NCBI GenBank assembly: GCA_944472155.2
Contig: OX235273.1
Coordinates: 5,615,204-5,679,203 of the forward strand
Direction of reading: 5' to 3'
Source of the DNA: Trichobilharzia szidati
Lineage: Eukaryota; Platyhelminthes; Trematoda; Strigeidida; Schistosomatidae
DNA length: 64,000 nt
Of the stretch, positions 42,756 through 53,877 are shown in pieces. A program made the translations under genes and the position numbers. Numbering within the stretch: the first letter of the stretch is position 1; every line of letters starts with the position of its first letter. The notes beneath the pieces were generated by a model that was given only the letters and a program-made list of their open reading frames with translations, searched no databases and was not told the origin of the DNA.

Positions 42756-43410
42756 CACTCAGTGTTGCTTGATGATATGCGTACAATTAGGCAGTTTCAT
42801 CGTCGTATTTCTGAACATCATCCAGCGTGGTTAAGCAAGGGGCAAGTAAAATCTATCCGTAGCTCTATTTTAGCACACCTTGTTGATACTGAGCACAAGG
42901 TTGATGTCAATACTGCATTTAAAATTATTTATCGTATTCCAACTAATCTTAAGTTTGCTCTACGAGTTCGTCTTCTACAGACAGCAGAAGCAATTGGAAT
43001 CCACCAGAAGAAACCAAGCCTATGTGTACGGAAGAAATTTGTACAGCCACTTTCCTTACCGTGGCCATCGTTACAAGATAGGGCTACGTCGCTCTCCGCC
43101 TCCTATTAAATTATAATTGTCCAAATTATTTTATTTTTATTTTGACCACTTCATCTTTAATTACGTGTTATTCTTGTGAAATTAATTTATTCTATCCATT
43201 TCTACCTTTTAATTGTGTGTATTAATTTTCTTCCTTAATTATCTACCCATTGACATTTTGACGCTGTTTAATTATTGTTAGCAAACATACCGCAACTTGT
43301 TTGGTAAACTGTTGTGTATTGTAATAAAAATGCTATACGTGTATATTAGAGTAGAGCCAGAGATGAGAATCCAATTGAAAAGTAAATATTTCTTCGCTCA
43401 GTCTTTCTGT
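42756..43410 (+). pseudogene. PLE endonuclease C-terminus and 3' tail
   Basis: An open stretch encodes RRISEHHPAWLSKGQVKSIR then AHLVDTEHKVDVNTAFKIIY, LKFALRVRLLQTAEAIGIHQ, KPSLCVRKKFVQPLSLPWPS. The GIY-YIG core is missing 5'. The 3' tail ends near ATTTCTTCGCTCAG, as at the ends of other PLE copies. Convergent with the minus-strand PLE at 43905. Confidence 0.85.
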
Positions 43411-43904
43411 TTTCCAAATGTCTAAATGGGGATATTTTCAATATTGTTTTCAGTTATATCTCATCTGACTTAATTAACTCTTATATGCCAACATAGCTTT
43501 GCAAGTAAATATTCAAATATATAAATCAATCATTGTGTTTTGTCAATAGGATAATAAGATTGTGCATATAAACTGCGCAGTTAGTCATAATAATAGAAAT
43601 GGTAATAATGGTAGTGATAACAATAATGGTGCTATTAATAACAAAGATGAAAAAGTGGAGTGATCTGTGATAACAAGAGTAATGGAAAACAGCATAATTA
43701 AACAAAAAAATGTCCAGGTAGACGTACTATTCGATAAAGACTAAGAGAATGCAAATGAACCGATTCAGTAATGTTAGATTGTGAGGGAAGTAAATGAAAC
43801 ACGTTTTTAATGAATATGTGATAAGATTAAGGGATGATAAGAGACGGATTGAAAATATAAGTAACGGGTGGTGAAGAAGTTAACAGTTGGTTATGTCTTA
43901 ATAG
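43411..43904. other. A/T-rich region between convergent PLEs
   Basis: It probably includes the 3' tail of the minus-strand copy, but no boundary can be fixed. Confidence 0.35.
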
Positions 43905-44645
43905 GCCAACAAGGGAGGGATAATGGCTGTGTACGAACTTCTTTTGAATGAGCATAGTTTATGTTTAATAGTTCGAATGCCTATCGTCTGCCTCAGCTGT
44001 GTGCAGTAGACGAATACGTAGTCTATTAGAAAGATTAGGTGGGATGTGATGAATTACCTTGAAAGCTCTCGTTTTCGCTACTACATGACCACTATCAATT
44101 AAATGTGACAAAATTGAGTTACGGATTGTTTTTGTTTGTCCTTTTCCAAATCACGATGAGAGATGTTCAGCAGTTACACGTTGCCTAAGCTATCTAGTAG
44201 TACGCCCAACATAACTGGCACCGCAGGTGCAGTTGAATTGATAAATGCACATAGATGTGGCAAAACTATCTAGCTTATCCTTCGTTTGCGTCCCAATCAT
44301 TCGTCGGCTAGAGAATGACAAACATAGGTTTGCTGTGTAAAACGTTTTTCGTATACTCCTTGAAAGTCTTGGGAACAGAATCTCACTTGACACACAAATC
44401 ACCATTAAATTATAACTTAATAAACAGGGGTTTATTCCTACAGTCATTTTCTCAGGTTTTCTCTTCAACTTTATCATATTTTTCTTTATGAAACTGATCG
44501 TACAGCCCGTCTCGGTCAAGGAATCATGAATCTGTTCAAATTGCTTTTGTAAGTGGTCACCCGTAAATATGTTTCTTGCTCTGTTCACAAGACATTTAAC
44601 AATATTTTTTAGATATTTAATGATTATTTCACCTCCAATCAACCC
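43905..44645 (-). pseudogene. PLE connector plus GIY-YIG
   Basis: Minus strand: VNRARNIFTGDHLQKQFEQI, ETGCTISFIKKNMIKLK, SRSIRKTFYTANLCLSFSSR, SMCIYQFNCTCGASYVGRTT (GIY-YIG), then FGKGQTKTIRNSILSHLIDS and LRIRLLHTAEA. 44190-44642 is open for 150 codons. The frameshift just after the endonuclease signature and the missing RT make it defective. Confidence 0.88.
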
Positions 44646-44654
44646 TTATTAGAC

Positions 44655-44725
44655 CAATCTCACGAAACCTAGGTCCAAAGCTTCCTGCCGATTACCTTCA
44701 ACTATCTAAACGTTTTTCAAAGTGG
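44655..44725 (+). repeat. Repeat D tail
   Basis: ACGAAACCTAGGTCCAAAGC and TTCCTGCCGATTACC resemble 52065-52110 and 28525-28545. Confidence 0.4.
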
Positions 44726-44884
44726 AGACCATGAACTTTGGATAGCAGCCTTGTTTTGTAAGTCGTGTGGTTGAGTCTAAAATCATTTATTCTGATTACG
44801 CTAACTTTAAGCTGTTTAGAACTTGTATAATAATCCAGTGTCAATGAAGAACACACACTCTAGTCTAAGTTGATTGGAATCTGT

Positions 44885-45600
44885 CAGGTAATGACACAAA
44901 CCGTCGGACGGTGCTGACACTGTTGAGAGGTCGGTCAACAGCTGCGTACGATAGTGTTGAGAGGTCAGGTGGTAGAGAAACGTGGAAGGTATTTGACGAA
45001 CGATTAGTGGCGGAGTTCTACACCTTGAGGGACAAGCAGCTGGCAATGCAGTGCTTCCGTGCTCGAGACCGGTTGGTGTTGGGGGTGAAGCTTCTTACAT
45101 TGAATGAAGAGTCAGAATGAAATTTACGGACTTCCCAGTTCATCAGGAGTGTTCCAGACCACATTTCTCAGCAAATACAACTTGTCGACGGCGCACAACC
45201 CATGGATATTATTGAGCTAGTGTAGGTGACCAGACAGCTGTTGAGCACAACGGTAACGGCAAAGGAGCCACGGAAACTGAACGAATGGTAACAGAAAGTT
45301 GAAGACATGCAGTGTGACGTAGCAGCGCTACGAATGAGGGCCAGGAATGGGGCTAATCGGGACACTGAAGGAGGAACTGCCTAGAAAGACAGAAAAAAAT
45401 TTCAGACAGTTTAATGAGTGCTTCTTCTCTCCTGTAAGACAAGAATAAGTGAGGGCCACGAAGTGGTGTATTTCATAGATACAGGGGTGGCAGTTTACCT
45501 AAAAGATAAGAATACACATCCGTAAAACGTGCCACAATATTGCTATATACACTATAGCACTGTCAACTTCGTGAAAATACTCTTTCAGATGTTGTGTCGG
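44885..45600 (+). pseudogene. Gypsy-like Gag to protease fragment
   Basis: Residues RRTVLTLLRGRSTAAYDSVE, ETWKVFDERLVAEFYTLRDK and AMQCFRARDRLV, then in a shifted frame DHISQQIQLVDGAQPMDIIE, match the layout of Ty3/gypsy-type Gag capsid. Downstream EGHEVVYFIDTGVAVYL has the aspartic-protease D-T-G at 45478-45486. The zinc-knuckle region is not visible. Frameshifts and stops make it dead. The family call rests on motif recognition only. Confidence 0.65.
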
Positions 45601-45699
45601 TAAGAATACGGATAATTTCAAAATTCTTGTGAGTTTCACCTACTAACTGAGAAACGGTATGATCATCTCTCAGCAGGATAATCATGAATAATTGTTGTT

Positions 45700-46245
45700 T
45701 TGGTTCTAGAGAAGACAGAGATAATAATGTTGGTTAATCAATCACTGTCAGCGGGAGAAATTTGAAGGAAGCCACCTGTTTAACTTCACTAGGCAACATC
45801 GTTCCGGCTATAAGAAGTGATACGGACAAGGATGTCAAATCCAGTCAGGATTAGAAAGGCAAGACAAAAGTTGATTACTCTGAAATTGGTGTGATGATCT
45901 ACTGCTGCTGTCCTAGTTTTACCACAGATGTCAAGTCAATTCTTCTCTAAGGTACAAGGAATTGACAAGACTCGAAAAGAACTTTCTCTGGTTCCACACT
46001 GATGGCCAAATGACCTGCCAAAAAGGAGTAACATAAACAGACATACACCGCGCTAATGAGACTGCTGAGTAGAATCTTGAGTAGGAACCGACGAGTTAGG
46101 CATCCTAGGCTGACATAAATGCTATTGCGTGGGGAAGAAATGAAAGTGTATGATTTATCGTGAAGCTAGATAAGGGTGATTGCGGCAAACAGGTTGAAAT
46201 GGAGCAGTTCTGCTCGGAACTCAAAGGAATAACAATGATAAGTAT
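45700..46245 (+). mobile_element. LINE-A relative, decayed
   Basis: Readable pieces include INGRNLKEATC-like, LGNIVPAIRSDTDKDVK and RKARQKLITLKLV, with the 3' end CGGAACTCAAAGGAATAACA. The tail CTCAAAGGAATAA matches the SINE-gamma-like copy at 1916 better than typical LINE-A, suggesting a subfamily. Confidence 0.68.
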
Positions 46246-46429
46246 AGCCTATAAGTCTTCAGCTCGAAAGAAAGTGTTATCTGAAGGTTTCTGGTTCCTG
46301 GTGGTAATTTGACGGAGGGTAACAGTGGATGAGAACAGAAAATTTCAGATTCTGCTGTCTTAACATTTGATTTTTAAGTAGCTTAAAAATCCTCATTGAA
46401 TATTATGAAGAAGATAATATGTTGGTCGT

Positions 46430-47265
46430 AACCAGAGTTCGCTATTCACACGTATCACTGAACACTTAACAGCATGGTTTTACAAAGGAGGAAAGCGATG
46501 CCCCACAGCTCTATCCTAGACCATCTTATAGATTCCGGACACCAAGCTACACCCCAAACAAACTTCAAAGTCGTCTACAGAATATGAAGCAGTTTCCCTA
46601 TAGGTTAACGAATAAGACTTCTTCAAACTACAGAAGCAATGGCGATTCACTTGCTAAGTCCTCAACCCTGCATACAGAAGAAGTTCGTTCAATCGCTACA
46701 CTTGCAATAGACGTAATCTATCTTAATACCCAACAGATAAGTTCTACTTCTTTCTATCTGTCTCTTCATTAGTATCATTTCTTTCTTTTCAATTGTAATA
46801 TTTTACATTTTTAACTTTCCTGTTCTCAACCCCAATCTATTTAATTTTTACATCTCATTACCACTGTTACTGACTTGACCAACGCTCAATTTTTAGTCAT
46901 TTATGTTACGTCATCCAATTTATTTGCTCAAATTTAGTTCTAATTCAAGTGGCATTATTTTCTACCCCATCTCTACTTAGTCTCTACCTGTAATTACCTC
47001 TGTTGCTATCCTGACCTAAGTTGAAACATTTTGAGTCAATTACATTACGTCATCTAACTTACTATTTAACTCAGTCTTACTTCAGTTGCTGTCTAATTAA
47101 CCTTGTTCCTATATTAGATTATTCTTGTATTACCTGATTAACAATCTAAACTTGACGAACCTAATGTACACACAGAAAAATAATTGTATATAAATGCGAT
47201 TGTACAGATATGTGAATGAATTCGCCGAAAAGAGTCTCTTCGTTGGGCGTCTTCTCTTTTCATTT
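46430..47265 (+). pseudogene. PLE endonuclease C-terminus and long 3' tail
   Basis: VGRNQSSLFTRITEHLTAWF, YKGGKRC, then LLQTTEAMAIHLLSPQPCIQ and KKFVQSLHLQ. The 3' tail runs to GATTGTACAG...AATTCGCCGAAAAGAGTC...TTCG near 47200-47250, a terminal motif shared with 35760-35800 and 60840-60890. The frame is broken. Confidence 0.8.
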
Positions 47266-47823
47266 CATTTTTAGGTGATCCACTGGTAAATACTTCAAAA
47301 TTCACTTTCCTTTCAGATATTCTCCGATTTTCAAATGTTCACAAACATATTTGTTTAACCCTTCAAAGCATACTTATAAAGTGGAGATAGAGCTCCTTAC
47401 ATGGTGACGTTAAGTCATACTTTTTTGATCGCTAAATCAATCAGAAAATACTGTGGGAAGAAATAAGCTTTGAATGTATAAAATTTCCAAAAATATTCAA
47501 AAATACACGCTTTTCATGTGGTTGTGTTCTCTAAGATGAGGTGTTTCATTGAAAAGCTTTCATTGTCCTTCCATACTACACCTTTAGACTTTACTTTGAC
47601 GTAGAGTGGGGTTTTTGAAATCTCCTACATGTTTACTGTATTCAGGTAGAGCATTCCGGTTAGCTAACTTTGAAATTACACTTTCGACAATTGGAATCAA
47701 ACACGTTTACCCAAAATATATATTCTACGTGGCAAGCTTTAAATCCTGCTAACTGTGTGAATGTTCAGGATGCTATTGAGGAATTCAGGTTACATTAAAG
47801 TGAACAGGATCTGAATTTGAGAC
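47266..47823. other. No recognised feature
   Basis: No motif-bearing frame or family match. Confidence 0.4.
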
Positions 47824-48150
47824 TTGTTACGTGGAATTACAGTGCTTAGTCGACGAAACACGTTCTTAAATGCTCCAAAAACCACCATTTTTTCAAACGT
47901 CAAAATCATCCTTCGGTATTCTCTCATGAATAGAGCAGCATTCAGACGAAACCATTTTGTACACGGAGTTGAGTGTTACGTTGACGACTCACTATCGCCT
48001 TCACCAGACACAAGTTCCAAAACCCAATACATCCTTAAGCTGGCCCCACAAAACACACACTTCCTAACAGCATCTTTGAAAGTCATACTGCATGATTATC
48101 AAGAGGACAACCCATGGCAATGGCTTGCTCAATTCTCAGGCATCTCGTGA
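47824..48150 (+). other. Unassigned 108-codon open frame
   Basis: It begins MLRGITVLSRRNTFLNAP and ends NPWQWLAQFSGIS. No membrane segment, signal peptide or known motif is evident. It has no second copy in the window and no adjacent repeat. It could be a chance frame, an exon, or a single-copy remnant; I cannot tell. Confidence 0.25.
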
Positions 48151-48737
48151 AGTCGGACAGCGCAGCTCCATCGAATTCATCTTTTACAATTATCTACAAG
48201 GTGTAAGTGTGTAGTAAATAGGGTTTTCAGATTTAAAAACCATTTTTATTTAAATTAGTTTGCAACTCCATGTTATTGAGTTTTGTCACAACGTATTGCT
48301 TATTGTCTGTTGACTATTTGGTCACTTGTGAAGACGATTGAACGATGCCTTGAGATTAACATGATATTGCTTGATTGAACATAGCTGATCGTGGAATCCA
48401 ACGGATTCAGCTTTTATCCCTTTCTTTAGCTCATCATCCACAGGTGATCATCTTCTTACATATTCATTTGCTGAACCGACAGGAAGACTCTATGAGATCT
48501 GGATCTAGCGGGTGATTTATGTCTCACGTAACATAAATTCGAAGATTAACACGACTTTAACACATCTCATCCGTTATTTGTTAAGGTAGGCCTAGTTAAG
48601 TTCGTCCAACAAATCGAGCAGTAGAACCAAGTAATACAAGAGAAAGCCTTAACTGCAAAATTAAACAGATAGAAGAGGCGTTGGTGTTAAATAACTAACT
48701 ATCCTATAAAATACATTAGGAAGACCAGAAAACGTCA
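48151..48737. other. No recognised feature
   Basis: Nothing identifiable. Confidence 0.4.
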
Positions 48738-49650
48738 AAAGTAAAATAAAAATAATGGTGAAAGTAATAATGATAACATAAATAAGGAAGAATATAAGGC
48801 ATCTGCAGTAGTTTTACCATATGAGGAGAGGACATTTGAGACTCTAGGTAGTAGGATTCTCAATGAAGCAGGACTTACAGTAGCATTCACATCTACAAAC
48901 TCACTCAGGTAGGACAAACTCTGTAGGTTTAAGAACCCGGTGGAGCGATTTAGTCAAAAAAATAATATAATTTACAAAACACGTTGCAATGACTGTGCGT
49001 TAAGTCAACTACATACGTCAGTAAGTCAGATCAGTAGATCGATGGTAGTCAGATTATCAGAACATAAGAATTGACGTAAATATGGGGAATGATTGACTTC
49101 AGTATTATTATTATTATTTCCTTTAATTCCTAGAGGAACATAGGGCTTCAGCCATGCGTCTCCATTGCGTTCGGTTCTCTGCTAGAGTCTTCACCTGGCT
49201 CCAAGTCTGCCCACACGCTTTCAATTCCTCTTCACATGATTGACCCCAGTAAGATAAGTAATTTAGAAAAATCTCAGCAACTGCGCTCCATGCATTAGCA
49301 CACAACCACACAGTAGGGTGCGAGAGGATTAACATTTCTAAGAAGTAATATGGGTAGGTGGAGAGAGAGTTCGATCACTAAATATTTGATCATAGAATCT
49401 ACGCCTAACATGCAAAAGGAATGACTCATCATTTATACCAAAAACCCGAAAAGTATTGCCACCAATCAAATGAAGGGATGAGAAATAATGGAATTAAATA
49501 AACGAAGTAGAAAGGCTGTTTGAGTCACTTGCTACTGGGAGTATGATCAGTAATAAATTGTGCTCGAAACGTAGTTATCAGTAGACATTACTGTATAACA
49601 CTGAGAAACTTTATCAAAATAAATTCTATTCAGTGTTGAATTATACTCTA
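48738..49650 (+). pseudogene. PLE endonuclease region, split by LINE-A
   Basis: VLPYEERTFETLGSRILNEA, GLTVAFTSTNSLR, NNIIYKTRCNDCALS (start of GIY-YIG) and MVVRLSEHKN, then a LINE-A insertion, then SKISNLEKSQQLRSM and decayed C-terminus and tail (CACTGAGAAACTTTATCAAA, TATACTCTACCACAG). The homologue of 6291-6745. Confidence 0.82.
49098..49242 (-). mobile_element. LINE-A 3' end inserted in PLE
   Basis: The minus strand encodes GQTWSQVKTLAENRTQWRRM then AEALCSSRN and a stop, the intact ORF2 C-terminus, and the terminus TCCTCTAGGAATTAAAGG with ATAATAATAAT tail. It is only about 145 bp, so strongly 5' truncated, and is well preserved. PLE sequence resumes on both sides. Confidence 0.85.
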
Positions 49651-49713
49651 CCACAGTGAACAAGCTCTATTCCTATATCACTCATATCTTGAACTTTTCA
49701 TTACTTGTAATAC

Positions 49714-50050
49714 TGTGGTGAGAGCTGTCTGCAAGCCAAAATTGTAGACAATGTTACCTACCGAATAAAAGTCATGAGAAAAAACAATAAAAAAGCTTAG
49801 CCTTGAGAAAATCACCAACCAATCACAGAAAACTTAACATGTGCAAATACGATTCGCACATATATGTCTTATTTTTCTAAGAAACGGTCACAAGCATTAC
49901 AGAATAACTCTCAGCAAGAAAACAACCAATCAGAAGACCTTGCTTCTCTCCCAACAATAATGCTAAGAATAATGTATGCTAAATCTTTAAATATCTGTTG
50001 ATTTTCTCTATAAACGATCTGTTGCCTGGCCTTTGTCTTCTGTCGTTACA
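49714..50050 (+). repeat. Solo-LTR-like element
   Basis: It matches 41847-42152: GAGAGCTGTCTGCAAGCC, CAACCAATCAGAAGAC, CTCCCAACAATAAT, AATATCTGTTGATTTTC, AACGATCTGTTGCCTGGCC and GTCGTTACA. It is about 30 bp longer owing to the middle segment. Confidence 0.75.
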
Positions 50051-51020
50051 GTACGTGTAACTAATGCTTTAAAATTGACATACGCCATAAGATAATTATC
50101 TGTTCACTTTATGTGACAGCTGTGAGTATCTTTTTATGTGTTGTTGGTAACATCATCTTTGTATGAGACAATGTTGAGCTCTCGGATATTTTCTGCGAAC
50201 AATATCTGAAGAAATGACAAACAACACAGTACTAGAAGGATGATAAAGACATTGTCTTTGAGTATCATTTATTATCGCATGAGTGACTGGTACAATGAGC
50301 GGTTGAAGTAAGACCAAGAGTGATCTGGCCATTTTTTAATGTAAAAAAAGTAACTGATTTCTAATGAACCGCCTATACTTCGTGGTTATCATGGCATCTA
50401 GATAGGACTATACTTATATGATAATGGAGGTTTTTCAGCTGTCCATACTAAGAGGATATGTAATTTAGTGTAACAGTTGGGTTTTTTCCCAGAAAGTTCA
50501 GCAACCTCTTTGGCTGTATGCAAGTATCATTGTTTCAAATTGATTGTTCGTACATGATGTCAGTTTCAATTGTTCACATTAACGGTTGATCATAGTAATG
50601 TACGTGGGAATATCGTAACTTTCATTTATGATTAACTTAAGACACCGATATCGACAATTAAGGATGATTGATTACCAAAGTGTTGTCATAATGTCTGCAT
50701 TAGGGCGTCAAATGTGTGATTACGTGGATTCTGTAGCGGAAGTATATTGCAGTGCTGAAAAAGCGCATAAAAACCAAACTTTCTAAGTAGGAGATGCACT
50801 TTCCAGGAATCATCTCGGCCAACAAAATCTTTTTGAATTCGTCTTCATTTTTGACGAAGATTTGACAAGAAGAGATTATGGGACTCTGAAAAGATCTATC
50901 TATAGAAGTTCTTTATGAAATGAAAAACTGATAAACATCTATGGTAGGATACCTGTGGGTCGAAAACTGACTCTCATCTTTTTTCTGGCTATAGATCACT
51001 CACATAACACTAAAACAACC
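50051..51020. other. No recognised feature
   Basis: Nearly 1 kb without a family match; the right part may include decayed 5' PLE sequence, but no motif survives. Confidence 0.4.
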
Positions 51021-51610
51021 TGGCTCAAGATGAATATTCAGAACGTTTCGTGGAGAAGAACATGAAACCAAAGCCAAAAAGAGAAGAATGCACTTCAGTA
51101 CCAAACAAAACACTATATTTGAATTTGAACTTCAAGGAACACTTAGTGTCAATTGCCCTTAAGAGGAGAATCTCTAGTTTCTTAAAGAAGACCTTTCCTG
51201 CAGTAAAACTTATAGTGATATTCTCTAACCACCCAATGTTTCTGATTAGTGTGAAGGACAAACTCACAAGCATGACCACTCCAGTATTCACATACCAATT
51301 CCTTTTCTCCTGCGGAGCTAAGCACACAGGCTGTTCTATGCGGATCTATCCAAAACATATAAAAGAACATTACCCAGCATGGCTGCAAATACGAGGCACT
51401 AGTTCAACCAGAAGTGCCATAATTGAATACTTCGTCAACACCTATTACACCAACTCAGCTATCTAATTATTCAGAATCATTTACAAAGTAAGGAAAAGTC
51501 TGCTGAAAGCTGAGTGTTTCCGATTCCTCTAAAGGGCAGAAGCATTCAGCCATATGAATCGAGATGCTGGAGCCATTTGTTCAAAAGGAACTAGTCCAAT
51601 GTCTATATTT
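51021..51610 (+). pseudogene. PLE connector plus decayed GIY-YIG
   Basis: FVEKNMKPKPKREECTSVPN, KTLYLNLNFKEHLVSIALKR, then VFTYQFLFSCGAKHTGCSMR, where Y-I-G has become H-T-G, and KHIKEHYPAWLQIRGTSSTR. 51050-51466 is open for 138 codons. The connector is homologous to ENMKEKPLSPKVTTAPRKTL at 59900 in the plus-strand PLE. Confidence 0.85.
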
Positions 51611-51769
51611 ACCATGAATCTAGTGCGGTTTGACTCCTTAATTCTCATTTTTTACTTTCATCGTCTTCATATTCTTTCCAATCTTAAGTTATAGAATCTA
51701 TCATTTCAATTGGTTTCGACGCTCATCCCGTTTTCACTTGTATTCGTCAAAGGCTACTAGGTGTTTTGA

Positions 51770-52125
51770 TTGAACACTAGTAACCAGTGTGATGTGTCTA
51801 GCCCTTTCTTTGGTGCAGACTGAATTCTATCAGTCAGGTTTGCAGTGGTAGCCAAATTACAAAGAAAGGACTAGACACATCATACTAGTTACTAGTGTCC
51901 AATCAAAGTACCAACTAAAGTCCTACAGGAGATCAATCACGAGCCCCAATAGCTCAGTAGCAACGTCTCTGACTGCAGCTTTCACTGGATGACGCGGGTT
52001 CGGATCTCAGAAGAGACATGAGTTCCTTCAAGGTTGTAGATACGCCTTGAGTGCCAACTAGCACGAAACATGGGTCCAAGGCTTCTTGTGGAAGACTGCC
52101 TCCTACCATATTATACTACTACGTA
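51770..52125 (+). repeat. Repeat D, most complete
   Basis: A hairpin of about 50-bp arms (51775-51825 against 51860-51905: GATGTGTCTAGCCC mirrored by GGACTAGACACATC) precedes a tRNA-like segment, AATAGCTCAGTAGCAACGTC then GCGGGTTCGGATCTC (B box). Other copies are at 16305 and 28370. Whether hairpin and tRNA-like parts form one element or two adjacent ones is unclear. Confidence 0.7.
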
Positions 52126-52309
52126 AACTTCTAAGCTCCTTGTAGTCTAAACTCACATCTTCAAATTTTTATACCGAAATTGAAAACTATTATCACCATC
52201 AATCTCCCTTTGTTATTATGTTGAATTACATAAGAATCGTATCTGTGTGTAAATTTACGTATACACATACAATTGTCCAGTTGCTATCGAGCATGAAATC
52301 GCAGGAAAG

Positions 52310-52520
52310 GTGGTTGGTTATCTTGCATATGAACTGTGATCAAGATTTGACCGAATAGTTCCAAAATAATTGGGTGCCAAGCGGGAAGCAGGCACACGTT
52401 TAAAAATTATATTTGTAAAATCTCAGCGAAATTAGAATAAGTAATTCCAACGTTACTTTTGGCAAACTGGTAGGAACGTCTTCAGGGAAATGAATCGAAT
52501 TTAAAATAACATCAAAGTAT
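52310..52520 (+). repeat. Repeat F copy
   Basis: GATCAAGATTTGACCGAATA, TGTAAAATCTCAGCG, GTAATTCCAACGTTAC, ACGTCTTCAGGGAAATG. It is directly upstream of PLE coding sequence. Confidence 0.65.
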
Positions 52521-53225
52521 CTGCTGCTAAGGTTCTGATTAACCGAGTCAAACATCTAGTTACTGAGGACGAAATGATAAACAGGGAATTTTAAATGGTT
52601 CATACCGCTCTTGAATCAAATAATTATTTCAACGTCTTCTGTAAACAGACATTTAAAATGGGAAGATAAGGATGAATCGAAACCTGTTGCTACGAATTGG
52701 GTTGGCACTGTGGTGATTCCTTATCTCCAGGGAACGTCGTACGATAAATAAAGTGAATTCTCAACAATGAAGATATAATGAGAGTATAATTTTGTTCATG
52801 GAACACCTTATCCGAATCCGAAGGTTATAGATGAAATAGAAGAAAACAACCGACAGAAATGCGCGTACCAGATCAATTGTGGTGAGTGTGACGCTATATA
52901 TATATATATCAGAAACTTCCAGACAGGTGAATGTAAGAGTAGAGGAGCATAAATAATGTCCAGAGGTGGTTCCAAAGGTCTCTACAGACTTGAAGAAGCT
53001 AGAAAACAGATCGGCGATTGCGGTATACGCGACAGAAACGGGACACAAAATCGACCTTGATAGGACTAAGGTTCCACACAAAGGTTTTGGTTTGTATAAA
53101 GAAAGATTGACTGCAGAAGCCCTGCATATATGTGAATGAATCCCAAAAGCATAAACAGGCGTGAAGGTGTGATTTGTGTTAGCTGACGCATAGCAAGTCC
53201 TTGTTAATGAATAAAAAGTGAATAT
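52521..53225 (+). pseudogene. PLE connector plus GIY-YIG with TA expansion
   Basis: VTEDEMINREF, NQIIISTSSVNRHLKWEDKD, ESKPVATNWVGTVVIPYLQG, then KCAYQINCGECDAIYIYI. The GIY-YIG tyrosine-glycine segment is overrun by a TATATATATATATA tract near 52903-52918. It continues with KVPHKGFGLYKERLTAEALH and the stop. Closest relative in the window: 27020-28204. Confidence 0.85.
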
Positions 53226-53605
53226 TTATCATTAATCAATCATACTTGGTCTAAACCTCCTGATTGTCCAAATCTTCTTAAGGAGAGGCTAACAAATGAT
53301 TTACAACCTTTTACCCATACACACAAGCACACGCATCATTGTATACCACACATACATACACATATATTTTACGTATTCAGTTATCTACGACATTGAACGT
53401 TATCACTAGAAATATGATGCAAACGTACACACTGTTCTGCAATTAATAGTGTTGTCTGAGCTGGTTGGTTTAGTTGCGGAGCTTTCGTCGTCCTTCTGGA
53501 CGTCTTCAGCACAACATTTAGCATAAAGTGAAATGATTTAAATTTTCGATGAGTGATAGAATTGTGCCTCCCGGTAACCATCTTTACATATGTATTGACT
53601 ATTTC
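53226..53605. other. No gene; possible unnamed repeat
   Basis: GAGCTGGTTGGTTTAGTTGC then GGAGCTTTCGTCG near 53455-53490 resembles 7640-7665. No coding signal. Confidence 0.35.
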
Positions 53606-53800
53606 CTATTGACTGCGTCGGTGGCACAGCGGTTAGGACTCTCGCCGATCATGCAAATGGTCCGGAGTTCGATCACCTGCCGACGCACACCCGATATCTA
53701 TGGTCGGCCTGCAAAATTTGGGCTACCGATATCCATGCTGAAAATTCCATACTCGTACTGAAAATACGGTGTGGCATGAAGCTATAATAAAATTTTTAAA
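53606..53800 (+). repeat. SINE-beta copy
   Basis: TGCGTCGGTGGCACAGCGGT, GGAGTTCGATCACCTGCCG, CACACCCGATATCTATGGTC, TGAAAATTCCATACTCGTAC and an A-rich tail. A clean, apparently full-length copy. Confidence 0.88.
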
Positions 53801-53877
53801 AAATTTTAAAAAATATAAAAACTTTCTGATCACCTGATATACTTTTTATTAGTTGGTATATTTCGTCTATACTAACG

